Counted from the stretch's first letter, positions 43,456-53,566 are shown. The stretch is 64,000 nt of DNA from Lentisphaerota bacterium (GCA_017134815.1 CP071032.1:3034001-3098000), one strand, 5' to 3'. Program-made: numbers and translations. The notes: a model not told the origin generated them from the letters alone.

Positions 43456-46047
43456 ATGAGCGGCAATCCCTCAAAAAAAAGTAAGAAAGATAAACGCGAT
43501 GATATTACAGTTGATTGCTTGAAAAGTAATCCCCTTGACGCTCAGCTGAATACGGATGAACTGCGCAGGCTGCTTGGCATTGGTGAGCAGGATTCGATCA
43601 AAGCCTTTAATAATGTAAATACTATTGGTCTTGGAGGGATTGGTTCGGTTCTGGCGGCATATGAGCCCGTGCTGAACCGTGAAGTTGCAATAAAGATATT
43701 ACGCCCTGCTTATCGTAATAAATTCCGCTACCTTAATCGATTCATTCGAGAGGCCAGAGCTACGGCCCATATTGAACATCCCAATATTGTTCCGGTGCAC
43801 CGTCTTGGTGTGCTCAAGGATGTAGGCGTCTACTTCACCATGAAAAAAGTGGATGGTGAAAACCTGCGTTCAGTTCTGCAAAAGGTGGATGAGGGGCGTA
43901 AAGGGTATTCGCAAAAATATACCCTCAGGCGACTGCTGGAAATTTTTATATCAGCTTGTAATGGAGTCGCTTTTGCTCACAGTAAGGGGATTCTGCACCG
44001 TGATCTGAAACCTTCCAATATTATGCTTGGTGATTACGGTGAAGTGATGGTGATGGACTGGGGGCTGGTCAAGTACCGCAAGGAGCTTGACGGGGACGGC
44101 GTTGACAAGACCGACGACCTGGAAGTTGATTTGAAATCTGTAGGGATACCGCAGGATATGACAGTTACTGTTGATGGTTCAATCAGCGGCACTCCTGCCT
44201 ATATGTCACCGGAACAGGCTGTAGGCAAGTCCAGTGAGATAGATGAGCAGAGTGATTTATACAGTCTTGGCGCGATTCTATATTCAATGCTGACCTGCAA
44301 ATCATCGCCGTTTCCAGAAAAAATGTCGACTAATCAGGTGTTGAGCCATGTGGTAAATAACTATTTTCTGTCGCCGCGCAAACGGGCCCCGCAGAAAAAT
44401 ATACCGCGTGAACTTGAGGCAGTCTGTATGAAAGCGATGGCTGGCAGCAAAGCTGATAGATACAAAGATGTTCAGGCGTTAATTTCTGATGTTCAGAATT
44501 ATCTTGATAATTATCCGGTAGCGGCTTACCCGCTGCCGGCATTTAAGCGCTTCTGGAAGCTTTGCCGGCGACGCCCGCTCGTTCCTTCAGTCCTGCTGGT
44601 GGCGGTATGTACATTTGCGGCAGTAATCGGAGCAATCCATGTTGAGGTGGATGCAAGGATTCAGGAAATGATGCGTTTTGCCGACTATAACATCAAGCAG
44701 GGTAATATATTCTTTACCCGGGCTGTGAATACATATAGAAGAATGAGGATGCTGCAGAACAGCCGTACTGTGCAAGGCGGCATGACTGAACTCGAAGTTC
44801 TGAGGACTGAATTCAATAAATTAAAGGCTGAGTTTAACAATCAGTACGAAGCTGCTGCGGAATTTTTATCAAAAGTGGAAAGTTTTGATTTGGACAAGCG
44901 CGATACCAGTGGCAAAATGGCAATAATCTTGAGGAATAAATTAAAGCTTAGTATTTTGAGTGGTGACTATCGTGAAACCAGACGGCTGGTAAACAAGTTG
45001 CGTGGAAAGAGAAAAAAAGAATTTTACAGGATTATCCAGAATGATAAGGAGCTTTTTAATAAAATACGGATGATTATCAAAGGTGAAGGCGGTTTTGCAA
45101 TTCAAACTCGTCCGCCGCGTTCGGAGGTCTATGCATATCATTCGAATCCTTCATATAAAAACCCGCATGATGAACTGCGCAAAACCACTTTTCTCGGGAC
45201 AACCCCGTTTGAGGTTCAGCTCAAGGCCGGCAGTTATGTACTGGTCCTTAAAAGCAAAGGCGCGCCGGATGTGTTTTTTCCTGTTTATGTAAACTGTGCT
45301 GCTGTTGAGAACTATAATCTTTTCATTCCGCCTGACCAGCCGATGGGGACAGCATATATTCCGGCCGGCTCATTTCTGAAAGGGGTCGGAAATAATCGCA
45401 GAGGACTGAATAAGGTGTATCTTCCCGGTTTCTTTATTGGCAGAAATGAAGTGTCTATTGGCGAATATCTCAGGTTCTGGAAATCTCTGAAGTCTGAGGT
45501 GGACCGAAAAGCCTTTATGGCCAGATATGTTTTTAACAATGGAGACAGGAAATACGTCAATATATGGGATGAAGCCGGCAGTCTTAATCCGCCGTTTTCA
45601 GCTTCAATGCCTGTGGTTGGAATAACCGGCGAGGCAGCAGAAGCGTATTGCCGGTGGCTCGGTGGTAAACTGAAAAAAACAGTGCGACTGCCTACTGCGC
45701 TTGAATGGGAGAAAGCAGCCAGGGGAGTTGACGGCAGAGCCTTTGTCTGGGGTAACAGTCCGGACCGGCAGGCGGCCTTGACTCTGGCAAACAAGCCTGC
45801 TGTAGAAAGGTATCGCGTTTCCGCTCCGTCTGGCGCTTTTACAAAAGACATGTCTGTATACGGATGTTATGATATGGCTGGAAATGTCAGGGAATTTACT
45901 GTTAGTACCAGAGAACCCGGACGAATCTATGTGATCAAAGGCGGCAGTTTAAGTACAGGCATGTTATTTGCGGAATGCGGATTTTCCAGCTTCACTACCG
46001 GCAGTGACAATGATATAGGCTTCAGATATGTCATTCCATTAAAGTAA
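43456..46047 (+). CDS. Membrane Ser/Thr protein kinase fused to PEGA and FGE-sulfatase domains
   Basis: An 863-residue protein. A cytosolic kinase domain (about 55-335) has GLGGIGSV, the Lys in VAIKIL, HRDLKPSNIML and SGTPAYMSPEQA; the metal-binding motif reads DWG in place of DFG, common in PVC kinases. A transmembrane helix (about 380-398) is followed by a helical segment, a PEGA-like domain (about 550-620, ending GSYVLVLKSKG), and a C-terminal formylglycine-generating-enzyme-like domain (about 633-863: PAGSF, FFIGRNEVSIGEY, RLPTALEWEKAARG, YDMAGNVREF, GFRYV). The active-site cysteines of true FGEs are not obvious, so the last domain is probably a binding module. Expected function: sensing outside the membrane and signalling inside. 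Confidence 0.88.
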   Translation: MSGNPSKKSKKDKRDDITVDCLKSNPLDAQLNTDELRRLLGIGEQDSIKAFNNVNTIGLGGIGSVLAAYEPVLNREVAIKILRPAYRNKFRYLNRFIREARATAHIEHPNIVPVHRLGVLKDVGVYFTMKKVDGENLRSVLQKVDEGRKGYSQKYTLRRLLEIFISACNGVAFAHSKGILHRDLKPSNIMLGDYGEVMVMDWGLVKYRKELDGDGVDKTDDLEVDLKSVGIPQDMTVTVDGSISGTPAYMSPEQAVGKSSEIDEQSDLYSLGAILYSMLTCKSSPFPEKMSTNQVLSHVVNNYFLSPRKRAPQKNIPRELEAVCMKAMAGSKADRYKDVQALISDVQNYLDNYPVAAYPLPAFKRFWKLCRRRPLVPSVLLVAVCTFAAVIGAIHVEVDARIQEMMRFADYNIKQGNIFFTRAVNTYRRMRMLQNSRTVQGGMTELEVLRTEFNKLKAEFNNQYEAAAEFLSKVESFDLDKRDTSGKMAIILRNKLKLSILSGDYRETRRLVNKLRGKRKKEFYRIIQNDKELFNKIRMIIKGEGGFAIQTRPPRSEVYAYHSNPSYKNPHDELRKTTFLGTTPFEVQLKAGSYVLVLKSKGAPDVFFPVYVNCAAVENYNLFIPPDQPMGTAYIPAGSFLKGVGNNRRGLNKVYLPGFFIGRNEVSIGEYLRFWKSLKSEVDRKAFMARYVFNNGDRKYVNIWDEAGSLNPPFSASMPVVGITGEAAEAYCRWLGGKLKKTVRLPTALEWEKAARGVDGRAFVWGNSPDRQAALTLANKPAVERYRVSAPSGAFTKDMSVYGCYDMAGNVREFTVSTREPGRIYVIKGGSLSTGMLFAECGFSSFTTGSDNDIGFRYVIPLK

Positions 46048-46052
46048 TCAGG

Positions 46053-46075
46053 CATTACGAAAAGCATACGTAATG
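46053..46075 (+). terminator. Weak hairpin after the kinase gene
   Basis: CATTACG / CGTAATG 7-bp stem with a 9-base loop, followed only by TTTGAACC. Confidence 0.3.
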
Positions 46076-46194
46076 TTTGAACCGGGGTAAAAATTTAAAT
46101 TATGAAAGAATCATCTGTCCTTGCAGCTTGAACTTCGCGTATTTCAACACGATATTATCAAATTTGATTTACATATAATTGAGCAGCAAGTATT

Positions 46195-48150
46195 ATGATT
46201 GACTTTAAAAATATATCAAAAAGTTATGGCGGGCAAAAGATTTTTGCGGGTTGTGACTTGCGAATAAACCCCGGGGAGCGAGTTGGGGTCGTTGGTCCGA
46301 ATGGTTCCGGCAAGAGTACTCTATTCGGCATTTTGAACGGCAATATTGAGCTGGATGGCGGCAAGGTGTTTCTGCCAAACAGTCTGCGAATTGGTTACCT
46401 TCGGCAGCACTTGCCGGATGGTGCGCTTGAGTCCAGTCTTATTGATTTTGCTGCGGATGCACTTCCCGAGCTTAAAAAACTTTCAACCAGACTGCATGAG
46501 CTGGAGCACTTGCTTGAGAATGAAAACGATCAATTACAGGCTGAACGTTTTCTTAAAGAGCACGGTAATTTGCAGACTGAATTCGAACACCTTGGCGGGT
46601 ATACTATTCGCAGTGCCGCTGCGGCAGCGCTTTCCGGACTTGGCTTTGCAGCTTCTGATTTTCAGAAGAAGATGCTGGAGTTCAGTGGCGGCTGGCAAAT
46701 GCGGGCGGCTCTGGCCAGGGTACTGATTTCCAGACCTGACCTTTTACTTCTTGATGAGCCTTCCAATTATCTGGATATACCGGCAATTGAGTGGCTGGCG
46801 CGGGATTTACAGGGGTTTCAGGGTACTTTGCTGATGGTTTCGCATGACCGTTATCTGCTTAAGCGCCTTTGCCGGGTAACTGTTGAAATCAATAATGGCC
46901 TGATTACGCGCTATGCCGGTGACTATGATTACTATCGGCGTGAACGTGAGCATCGACTGATCAGCCTGGAGGCCGCGCGCCGGAACCAGCAGCGCAAACG
47001 TGACCAGTTACAGCGGAATATTGACCGCTTCCGGTCAAAAGCCTCAAAAGCCTCTCAGGCGCAAAGCTGGCAGAAGCAACTGGATAAAATGGAAGAACTG
47101 GATCAACTGGATAACCTGAAATATTCCGGCAATATCCGGTTGCCTGCTGCTCCGCCCTGTGGTGCTGAAGCTTTCAGATTTGAACAGGTTGTTTTCAATT
47201 ACCCGGGTAAACAGATTTTTGAAGGTCTGGATTTATCAGTAGAAGCCGGCAGTAAAATTGGCTTTGTTGGTTATAATGGTACCGGCAAGACAACTCTGCT
47301 GAAACTGCTTGCCGGTCAACTGCAGCCGCAGCATGGCAGGGTGGTTACCGGGCATAACGTCATATCCGGGTATCAGGCTCAGGAATTTGCTGAACTGCTG
47401 CCGGATGAGTGCAGTGCTGAGGACGTAGTCAGGGCGGCGGTCACTGACCGTGACAAGCTCAGTGCGGTGCCCGGGGTGCTGGCCGGTTTTGGTTTTGGCC
47501 GTGATGAAGCGGCAAAACTGTGTAAGGTATTAAGCGGTGGAGAAAAGATACGCTTGTGCTTTGCCCGTATTTTTATAAATCCGCCTAATTTACTGATACT
47601 TGACGAGCCGACTACGCACCTTGATATTGCAGCTCGTGAGGCCCTGCAGCAGGCGCTGGAAAATTATAAAGGGACCTTGTGTCTGGTGAGCCATGATATT
47701 GAATTTGTCCGGAATGTGGCAAAAACAATAATTGCCATGCGCCCGCCTGGCGTACGCAAGTATTACGGAGATTATGACTATTTCCTCGAAAAGTCGGCGC
47801 TGGAAGATGCAGTTTCTGAAGAAACTGTCAAAAAGGACACGGCAAATCCAGATGGCGCCGCCGGCAGGGAGCGCCGCCGGGAACGGGCACGTAAGCGGCA
47901 GGAACTGGCCGCGTCAAAGAAAAAAGCCCAGAGGGAGGTTGAAGAGCTGGAAGATATTCTTGAGAAGCTGGAAGCCTCACAACATGAATTGCTTGGAAAA
48001 ATGTCTGCGGGTGATGGAGTGGATTATCCGTCGCTGAATCGTGAAATTTCGGAGATACAAAAAAATATCGATGAGAAGACAGCCGAATGGGAGCAGGCTG
48101 CTGAGCGGCTGGAGCATATTTTGGACTTGAATGAAGAAATCCATTCTTAA
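46195..48150 (+). CDS. ABC-F family ATPase (Uup/YdiF-like)
   Basis: A 651-residue soluble protein with two ABC domains and no membrane segment. Domain one: GPNGSGKST, FSGGWQMR, LLLLDEPSNYLD; domain two: GYNGTGKTT, LSGGEKIR, LLILDEPTTHLD. Between them is the interdomain linker rich in Arg/Lys (NQQRKRDQLQRNIDRF), which contacts the ribosomal P-site region in ABC-F proteins. After domain two comes a C-terminal coiled coil (about 560-650) as in Uup and YdiF. Such proteins act on the ribosome in translation control or resistance; a housekeeping role is more likely here given the ordinary context. ATG 46195 has no strong ribosome site. Confidence 0.92.
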   Translation: MIDFKNISKSYGGQKIFAGCDLRINPGERVGVVGPNGSGKSTLFGILNGNIELDGGKVFLPNSLRIGYLRQHLPDGALESSLIDFAADALPELKKLSTRLHELEHLLENENDQLQAERFLKEHGNLQTEFEHLGGYTIRSAAAAALSGLGFAASDFQKKMLEFSGGWQMRAALARVLISRPDLLLLDEPSNYLDIPAIEWLARDLQGFQGTLLMVSHDRYLLKRLCRVTVEINNGLITRYAGDYDYYRREREHRLISLEAARRNQQRKRDQLQRNIDRFRSKASKASQAQSWQKQLDKMEELDQLDNLKYSGNIRLPAAPPCGAEAFRFEQVVFNYPGKQIFEGLDLSVEAGSKIGFVGYNGTGKTTLLKLLAGQLQPQHGRVVTGHNVISGYQAQEFAELLPDECSAEDVVRAAVTDRDKLSAVPGVLAGFGFGRDEAAKLCKVLSGGEKIRLCFARIFINPPNLLILDEPTTHLDIAAREALQQALENYKGTLCLVSHDIEFVRNVAKTIIAMRPPGVRKYYGDYDYFLEKSALEDAVSEETVKKDTANPDGAAGRERRRERARKRQELAASKKKAQREVEELEDILEKLEASQHELLGKMSAGDGVDYPSLNREISEIQKNIDEKTAEWEQAAERLEHILDLNEEIHS

Positions 48151-48262
48151 GCCTGGAGTAATATTCCATTCATTGAAAATATTGAAATGCGGCCTTGAAA
48201 TTTCATAAAATTAATACGATATTAGTCATTTAAAATCAATACGAGGGAGATGCAGATTTAGA

Positions 48263-49936
48263 ATGAGTTGCAAGTGTGACGTGCCGAAAAAGATGTTGGC
48301 CTGGCCTTTGTATGGAGCTGGGATGGAACATCTTGGTAAAGACGACAAGCCGGTGGAAATTGATGTTCCCGAGCCTCAGGCTGGAGAATTACTGGTCAGG
48401 ATCGATGCCATCGGTTTATGCTTTTCCGACGTGAAATTGATTCGCGCCGGAGAGGGACATCCACGTGTAATTTCTGGAGATCTTTCGGTTGATCCGGTTA
48501 TTCCGGGCCATGAAGCGGTCATGACTGTTGTCAGGGTCGGGGACAGCCTTAAAAGCAAATTTAAATGCGGACAGCGTTTTATCATACAGGCCAATATTTA
48601 CGTCAATGGCAAAGGCTTTGCCTTTGGCTATGCTATTGATGGCGGAATGGCACAGTACAGCATCCTCGACGAACGTGTATTGAATGGGGATGAAGGCTGC
48701 TACCTGCTGCCTGTCGGGGATGAAACGCCATCCGCGGTTGCGGCTTTGATGGAGCCCTGGACCTGTGTACAGGCAAGCTACATGATTGAGAATCGTACTG
48801 CTCCGAAACAGAGCGGCAGCATGTTGATTGTCGCTGGAGAGGGGTCTACAAAAATTTATACGGCAGGTGAGCTGCTGAAAGCTGCAACTCCGGCCCGGGT
48901 TTGCACGGTTAACCTTTGCGAGGCAGCGGTGAAGTCCCTGTCGCGTGAGCTGGAGGTTGAGATAGAGTCTCTGGACGCCCTTCCGGAATCCGGGTTTGAT
49001 GACCTGTTTATATGTGACTGTCCGCGTGAACTGGCTGAGAGGGCCGGCAAGCTGGGAGCTTGCGGTGCGGTAATCAGCTTTATTGGTGATTATCCCGACG
49101 AAGAGTGGGCTTTTGATGTCGGCAGCATTCATTATGCCGGGTGGTTTTACCAGGGAGCGGAAGGCAGTTGTCTGGCTGCCGCATATAATAGAAATGTCCG
49201 CAGCAGCTGGAAGCAAGGCGGAGTATGCTGGCTTCCCGGTGGCGCTGGAGCCATGGGCCAGATGCATACGCAGATGGCGGTTGAGTCTGCTGATGGGCCT
49301 GCCAGGATACTGGTTTCAGACATGGATGATACTAGAATTGAGAACGTCTCTAATTTGTTGGCTGACACAATTGAAGAACGCGGTATTGAGTTTAAAACGG
49401 TCAATCCGTCAAAATTTACCGCAGAAGAGTTTGAAAAATTGTTAAAAGACTTTGCGCCTGATGGATTTGACGATATAGTAATGCTAGTGCCGGTACTTCC
49501 GGTACTGAACAGTTCCGCCCGGGAAATGGCTGAAGATGGACTGATGAATATTTTCGCCGGAATCCCGACCGGACAGGAAGGTGCTGTAAACGTTCAAGGC
49601 ATTGCCTCCAGAGGCATGCGCTTTATTGGGTCAAGCGGCAGTAAAACTGCCCATTTGCGCTATACACTGGGGCTGGCTGAGTCCGGAGCACTGGCTCCGG
49701 TTACAGCGCTGGCCGCCGTGGGAGGCATGAAGGCGCTGAAAGCAGGTCTGAACGCGGTTATCAATGCGGATTTTCCTGGCAAGACAGTTATTTTTCCGAA
49801 TTGCCCGGATATGCCGCTTACCGCTATTAATAATATTTCGAGTTTGGCCGACGATATAGAGGAATCACTTGATAATAAAGGTTTTTATACTTTAGAAACC
49901 GAATGTAAACTGCTGGAAAAATTTTCCGGCCGCTAA
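48263..49936 (+). CDS. Long medium-chain dehydrogenase with an extra Rossmann-like segment
   Basis: A 557-residue zinc-dependent alcohol dehydrogenase-type protein. The GroES-like N-domain keeps catalytic-zinc ligands (Cys in GLCFSDVKL, His-Glu in PGHEAV, Glu in MEPWTC) but lacks the four-cysteine structural zinc loop. Two nucleotide-binding-like regions follow: a degenerate one (SMLIVAGEGSTKIYTAGE, about residue 190) and a good one (WLPGGAGAMGQMH, about residue 325). Usual relatives are 340-420 residues. It resembles the sorbose-1-phosphate/sorbitol-type dehydrogenases, so oxidation of a sugar alcohol or sugar phosphate is plausible. It is the first gene of a close set with lptD, hldD and rsmB (18 bases to the next). 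Confidence 0.72.
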   Translation: MSCKCDVPKKMLAWPLYGAGMEHLGKDDKPVEIDVPEPQAGELLVRIDAIGLCFSDVKLIRAGEGHPRVISGDLSVDPVIPGHEAVMTVVRVGDSLKSKFKCGQRFIIQANIYVNGKGFAFGYAIDGGMAQYSILDERVLNGDEGCYLLPVGDETPSAVAALMEPWTCVQASYMIENRTAPKQSGSMLIVAGEGSTKIYTAGELLKAATPARVCTVNLCEAAVKSLSRELEVEIESLDALPESGFDDLFICDCPRELAERAGKLGACGAVISFIGDYPDEEWAFDVGSIHYAGWFYQGAEGSCLAAAYNRNVRSSWKQGGVCWLPGGAGAMGQMHTQMAVESADGPARILVSDMDDTRIENVSNLLADTIEERGIEFKTVNPSKFTAEEFEKLLKDFAPDGFDDIVMLVPVLPVLNSSAREMAEDGLMNIFAGIPTGQEGAVNVQGIASRGMRFIGSSGSKTAHLRYTLGLAESGALAPVTALAAVGGMKALKAGLNAVINADFPGKTVIFPNCPDMPLTAINNISSLADDIEESLDNKGFYTLETECKLLEKFSGR

Positions 49937-49954
49937 CAATTTGGAGAGAACCGG

Positions 49955-52582
49955 TTGAGCTTTTTACGTAAATTATTGACATTTATAACTCTGTCTACTG
50001 TGTTTTATACCGCACAGGCGATAGATATTAAGGATTATATTGACTTTGGCTTTAAAGCTGATAAAGGCCTCAAGGACTTAAGCCGGATTAAAGCTGACAG
50101 TACCAGCATTGTGGGTAAGAATATTATTGTAAAAGGTAATGTTTTTATTCCATACGGCGATATGACTGTTTATGCTGACAAGGCAGTTGTCAATTTTGAG
50201 ACAAAGGACCTGGAGGCTGTTGGAAATATCCGGGTTTATCGGGTACGGACCAGAAGTGCGACGGTGGACCTTGAGCAACTGAGCAGGTTTGCGGCTTTTC
50301 CGGATACGCTTGTTGATATTACCGGTTATACTGTTGACCCGGTAGGAAATCAGCTGCTGAATATTAAAGTTTACTTTCAGGGGGATATGCTTAAGGCCAG
50401 CCGGGTGACGGGTAACCTCACCACCGGAATGTTTTCGTTCAATGACTTTGAAGGTCGTTATAAGACTTTTGTAGCAAAAGCAAAGTCGGGAGTGCGCAAG
50501 CCGGGCGGTGAGATTGTCATTAAAGATGCCGAAATCAGTTCGTGCGAATATTTGCTGCAGAACCATGCGCATTATTCAATTAAGTGCGGAACTGCAAAAA
50601 TTTATCCGCATCAGGCAGACAGCTTTGGTATTTCCGGTTATAAACCTAATCTTGGCGAACACAGTATCTGGGCTTATGACTGCTGGTTTAAGGTTTTTGG
50701 TATGCCGGTTCTTTATATCCCGATGTTTTATAAACCGAAGGAAGAGAGTCCGGGACTTTTTGGCGTGCACGGCGGTTACAACAGTAACTGGGGTGCTTTC
50801 TTTCAGTTCTCAAAGCGCTTTACTTTGACTGATACTCCATATTCGACTATTAAGCTTCTTGCCGATTACTATACAAAACGCGGCTTTGGTTATGGAGCAA
50901 ACGCCGAGGTCCTTACTGAGTATTCCAAAACCAAGATTTTTGGTTACAGTATATACGATTTACGTCCTTATGAAACAACTGAAGCCGATGATATCGGGCG
51001 ACTGACTATTCCGCATTACCGCTATGGGCTGCGCCTGTCAAATGTGACTCACATTACTCCACGACTTGATTTTCGTGGTCAGTTTGCGCTTTACAGTGAT
51101 TACTATTTCCTGAACGATTATTTCAAAAACTCATATAACAACAATCCTGAACCGATTACATTCTCATCTGTTGAATACCAGTTCGACCGTTTCTCAGCAT
51201 CCATATTTACCCGGGTGCAGACAAATAATTTCTATACAACTGTAGAGAACCTGCCTACTTTCAGGTTGAATTTCCCGCGTCAGGAAATTTTCTCCAATAT
51301 ATTCTGGGAAGGCCAGACTGATGTCGGTTATTTCAGAATGAAATGGCGTCAGTTTGACGAACCGCGGACAGCGGGCAATGGAGTTGATCCCTCGGATTAT
51401 CAGTCCGCTCGTTTTGATACGGTCAACTTCCTGTACTACCCGATCCGGCTTGACTGGCTGACATTGGTGCCGCGTGCCGGGGTACGCATGACAGCCTATT
51501 CCAATACTTCTAAACAGAAAGTTGATGAAGACGACCTGCAGACCATGTTTGCGGTAGAGGAGGCGGAAGGTACTGCTGACGGTGATGTTGTTAATTACGA
51601 CAATGATGGAGGCAGCAAGGTCCGTTTCATCGGTGAGGTCGGCCTGGAAGGAACCACCAAATTTATTCGTTCATGGCAGAACGTTAAAAACGCATATTGG
51701 CAGCTGGACGGCCTGAGGCATGTTATTGAACCTTATTTCAACTATACTTATATTACCAATCCGACTGTAAATCGGGACAACTTATATTACTTTGACGAAG
51801 TTGACCGGATTCAGGAGCAGAATTTCATCCGCCTGGGTATTCGTCAGCGTATTCAGACCAGGCGCGGAAATTTCGGCAACGAGCAGATTTACAACTGGTT
51901 TACCATTGAAAATTACTGGGATTATTTCTTTCAGGCCCAGGACGGATTCAATAACGTCGGTGACTTTGTGACCAAGCTTTATTTTAATCCGACTTCAAAA
52001 TTGAGCTTGATTACCTTATTTTCCATTGATGCCGGCGGTCAGGATAGAATTCCCGGTGTAGTTGATACCTTTGCGTCAAACAGCGGCATTAATTTAAGCT
52101 GGCTCAATAAGTGGGAATTTCAGGTTAACTACAAGGTTATGGAAGACTTGAATCTGTATTTTACTTATATATACCAGAATCCCTATAAGACCCAGTCAGT
52201 ATACTCCATGGGCAGTAACTTTACCGAGCTTGAAGCAGGAAGTGCTTTTGACCAGTTCTATCCTGATCGAATACAGAACCTGCGTTTCGGGGTGAGTTTC
52301 CCGATAACGCCGGACCGAAAACTGCGCGGTGCGTATGAAATTTACTACGATTTCTTTGCCGGTTACATCAGAGAACAGCAGGTTAAAATTTACAAGACAA
52401 TTCACTGCTGGGAGATTGCGGCAGAGTTTGCGCGAATTCAATCGCGTGATTCCGATGGAGATATGCGTATCAGGTATAATGCCATGGTCACACTCTATTT
52501 GACTGGATTGAGTACACCGATGCAGAGTGTGCAGCGATCGACCGTTAACACTTTTACCCAGGTCAGACAGTTCGGAGGTTAA
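49955..52582 (+). CDS. lptD: LptD-like outer-membrane LPS-assembly protein
   Basis: An 875-residue exported protein (signal peptide ending near FYTAQA). An N-terminal OstA/LptA-like beta-jellyroll (about 45-215: NIIVKGNVFIPYGDMTVYADKAVV) is followed by a long beta-barrel region rich in alternating aromatic strands, ending in a short tail. This two-part plan is that of LptD, which with LptE inserts lipopolysaccharide in the outer leaflet. Conserved cysteine pairs of enterobacterial LptD are only partly visible. The start is TTG with GGAGAG upstream. It lies 6 bases ahead of hldD, matching an LPS theme. Confidence 0.8.
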   Translation: MSFLRKLLTFITLSTVFYTAQAIDIKDYIDFGFKADKGLKDLSRIKADSTSIVGKNIIVKGNVFIPYGDMTVYADKAVVNFETKDLEAVGNIRVYRVRTRSATVDLEQLSRFAAFPDTLVDITGYTVDPVGNQLLNIKVYFQGDMLKASRVTGNLTTGMFSFNDFEGRYKTFVAKAKSGVRKPGGEIVIKDAEISSCEYLLQNHAHYSIKCGTAKIYPHQADSFGISGYKPNLGEHSIWAYDCWFKVFGMPVLYIPMFYKPKEESPGLFGVHGGYNSNWGAFFQFSKRFTLTDTPYSTIKLLADYYTKRGFGYGANAEVLTEYSKTKIFGYSIYDLRPYETTEADDIGRLTIPHYRYGLRLSNVTHITPRLDFRGQFALYSDYYFLNDYFKNSYNNNPEPITFSSVEYQFDRFSASIFTRVQTNNFYTTVENLPTFRLNFPRQEIFSNIFWEGQTDVGYFRMKWRQFDEPRTAGNGVDPSDYQSARFDTVNFLYYPIRLDWLTLVPRAGVRMTAYSNTSKQKVDEDDLQTMFAVEEAEGTADGDVVNYDNDGGSKVRFIGEVGLEGTTKFIRSWQNVKNAYWQLDGLRHVIEPYFNYTYITNPTVNRDNLYYFDEVDRIQEQNFIRLGIRQRIQTRRGNFGNEQIYNWFTIENYWDYFFQAQDGFNNVGDFVTKLYFNPTSKLSLITLFSIDAGGQDRIPGVVDTFASNSGINLSWLNKWEFQVNYKVMEDLNLYFTYIYQNPYKTQSVYSMGSNFTELEAGSAFDQFYPDRIQNLRFGVSFPITPDRKLRGAYEIYYDFFAGYIREQQVKIYKTIHCWEIAAEFARIQSRDSDGDMRIRYNAMVTLYLTGLSTPMQSVQRSTVNTFTQVRQFGG

Positions 52583-52588
52583 TTTATA

Positions 52589-53566
52589 ATGTATATTGTT
52601 ACTGGTGCTGCCGGCCTTATCGGCAGCGGTGTTGTATGGGGGTTGAATCAACGCGGAATAGAGGATATTCTGCTTGTTGATCACCTCGGACAGTCGGATA
52701 AATGGAAGAATCTGCGTGCTTTACGCTATTCTGATTATGAAGAGAAAGACGATTTCCGCGAACTAATTTTGCATGGCGCTTTTGATGATACCAGAATTGA
52801 AGCGATTATTCACATGGGGGCATGTTCGGCGACTACAGAGCGTGATGCCACTTATCTGATAGATAATAATTTTAATTACACCCAGGAGCTGGCAGGTTTT
52901 GCTTCGGCGCACGGCATTAGGTTTATCTATGCTTCAAGCTGTGCTACTTATGGTGACGGCAGTCTTGGTTATTATGACAATGAAGATGAGCTCGAACGGC
53001 TGCGTCCCATGAATATGTACGGTTACTCAAAGCACATGTTTGATTTATGGGCCAGACGGAAAGGCTTGCTGAAGGAGATAACCGGACTGAAATTTTCCAA
53101 TGTTTACGGCTGTAATGAACTGCACAAGGGCGACATGCGGAGTGTAGTCTGCAGGGCTTATGAGCAGATCTCAGCGGAAGGCAAAATGCGCCTCTTCAAG
53201 TCTTATCGTCCAGAATATGCGGACGGCGAGCAGAAGCGTGATTTTATTTACATTAAAGACGCGGTTGACATGATAATGTTTCTGCTGGACAAACCAGACA
53301 GCCACGGTATTTATAACATCGGCAGCGGCCGGGCTGAAACCTGGAACGAACTGGCAGCAGCGGCTTTTGCAGCTCTTGACAAAAAGATCAATATCGAATA
53401 CATCGATATGCCTGATCACCTGCGTGACAGATACCAGTATTATACTAAGGCGGAAATGACCAAACTCAGAAGTTTAGGATATGAACGCGAGGTTACTTCA
53501 TTAAAAGATGCTGTATCCGATTATATCAGGAACTACATTTCTCAGGAGAAGTATCTGGGTGATTAA
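52589..53566 (+). CDS. hldD: ADP-L-glycero-D-manno-heptose 6-epimerase
   Basis: A 325-residue extended short-chain dehydrogenase that makes ADP-L,D-heptose for the LPS inner core. GAAGLIGSGVVWGLNQRG is the NADP-binding site, the SSCATYGDG region carries the Ser, and YGYSK the catalytic Tyr-Lys. KFSNVYGCNELHKGDMRSV and the C-terminal YTKAEMTKLR are typical of HldD. AGGTTAATTTATA precedes the ATG. Position between lptD and rsmB supports LPS synthesis. The other heptose genes are not in the window. Confidence 0.93.
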   Translation: MYIVTGAAGLIGSGVVWGLNQRGIEDILLVDHLGQSDKWKNLRALRYSDYEEKDDFRELILHGAFDDTRIEAIIHMGACSATTERDATYLIDNNFNYTQELAGFASAHGIRFIYASSCATYGDGSLGYYDNEDELERLRPMNMYGYSKHMFDLWARRKGLLKEITGLKFSNVYGCNELHKGDMRSVVCRAYEQISAEGKMRLFKSYRPEYADGEQKRDFIYIKDAVDMIMFLLDKPDSHGIYNIGSGRAETWNELAAAAFAALDKKINIEYIDMPDHLRDRYQYYTKAEMTKLRSLGYEREVTSLKDAVSDYIRNYISQEKYLGD

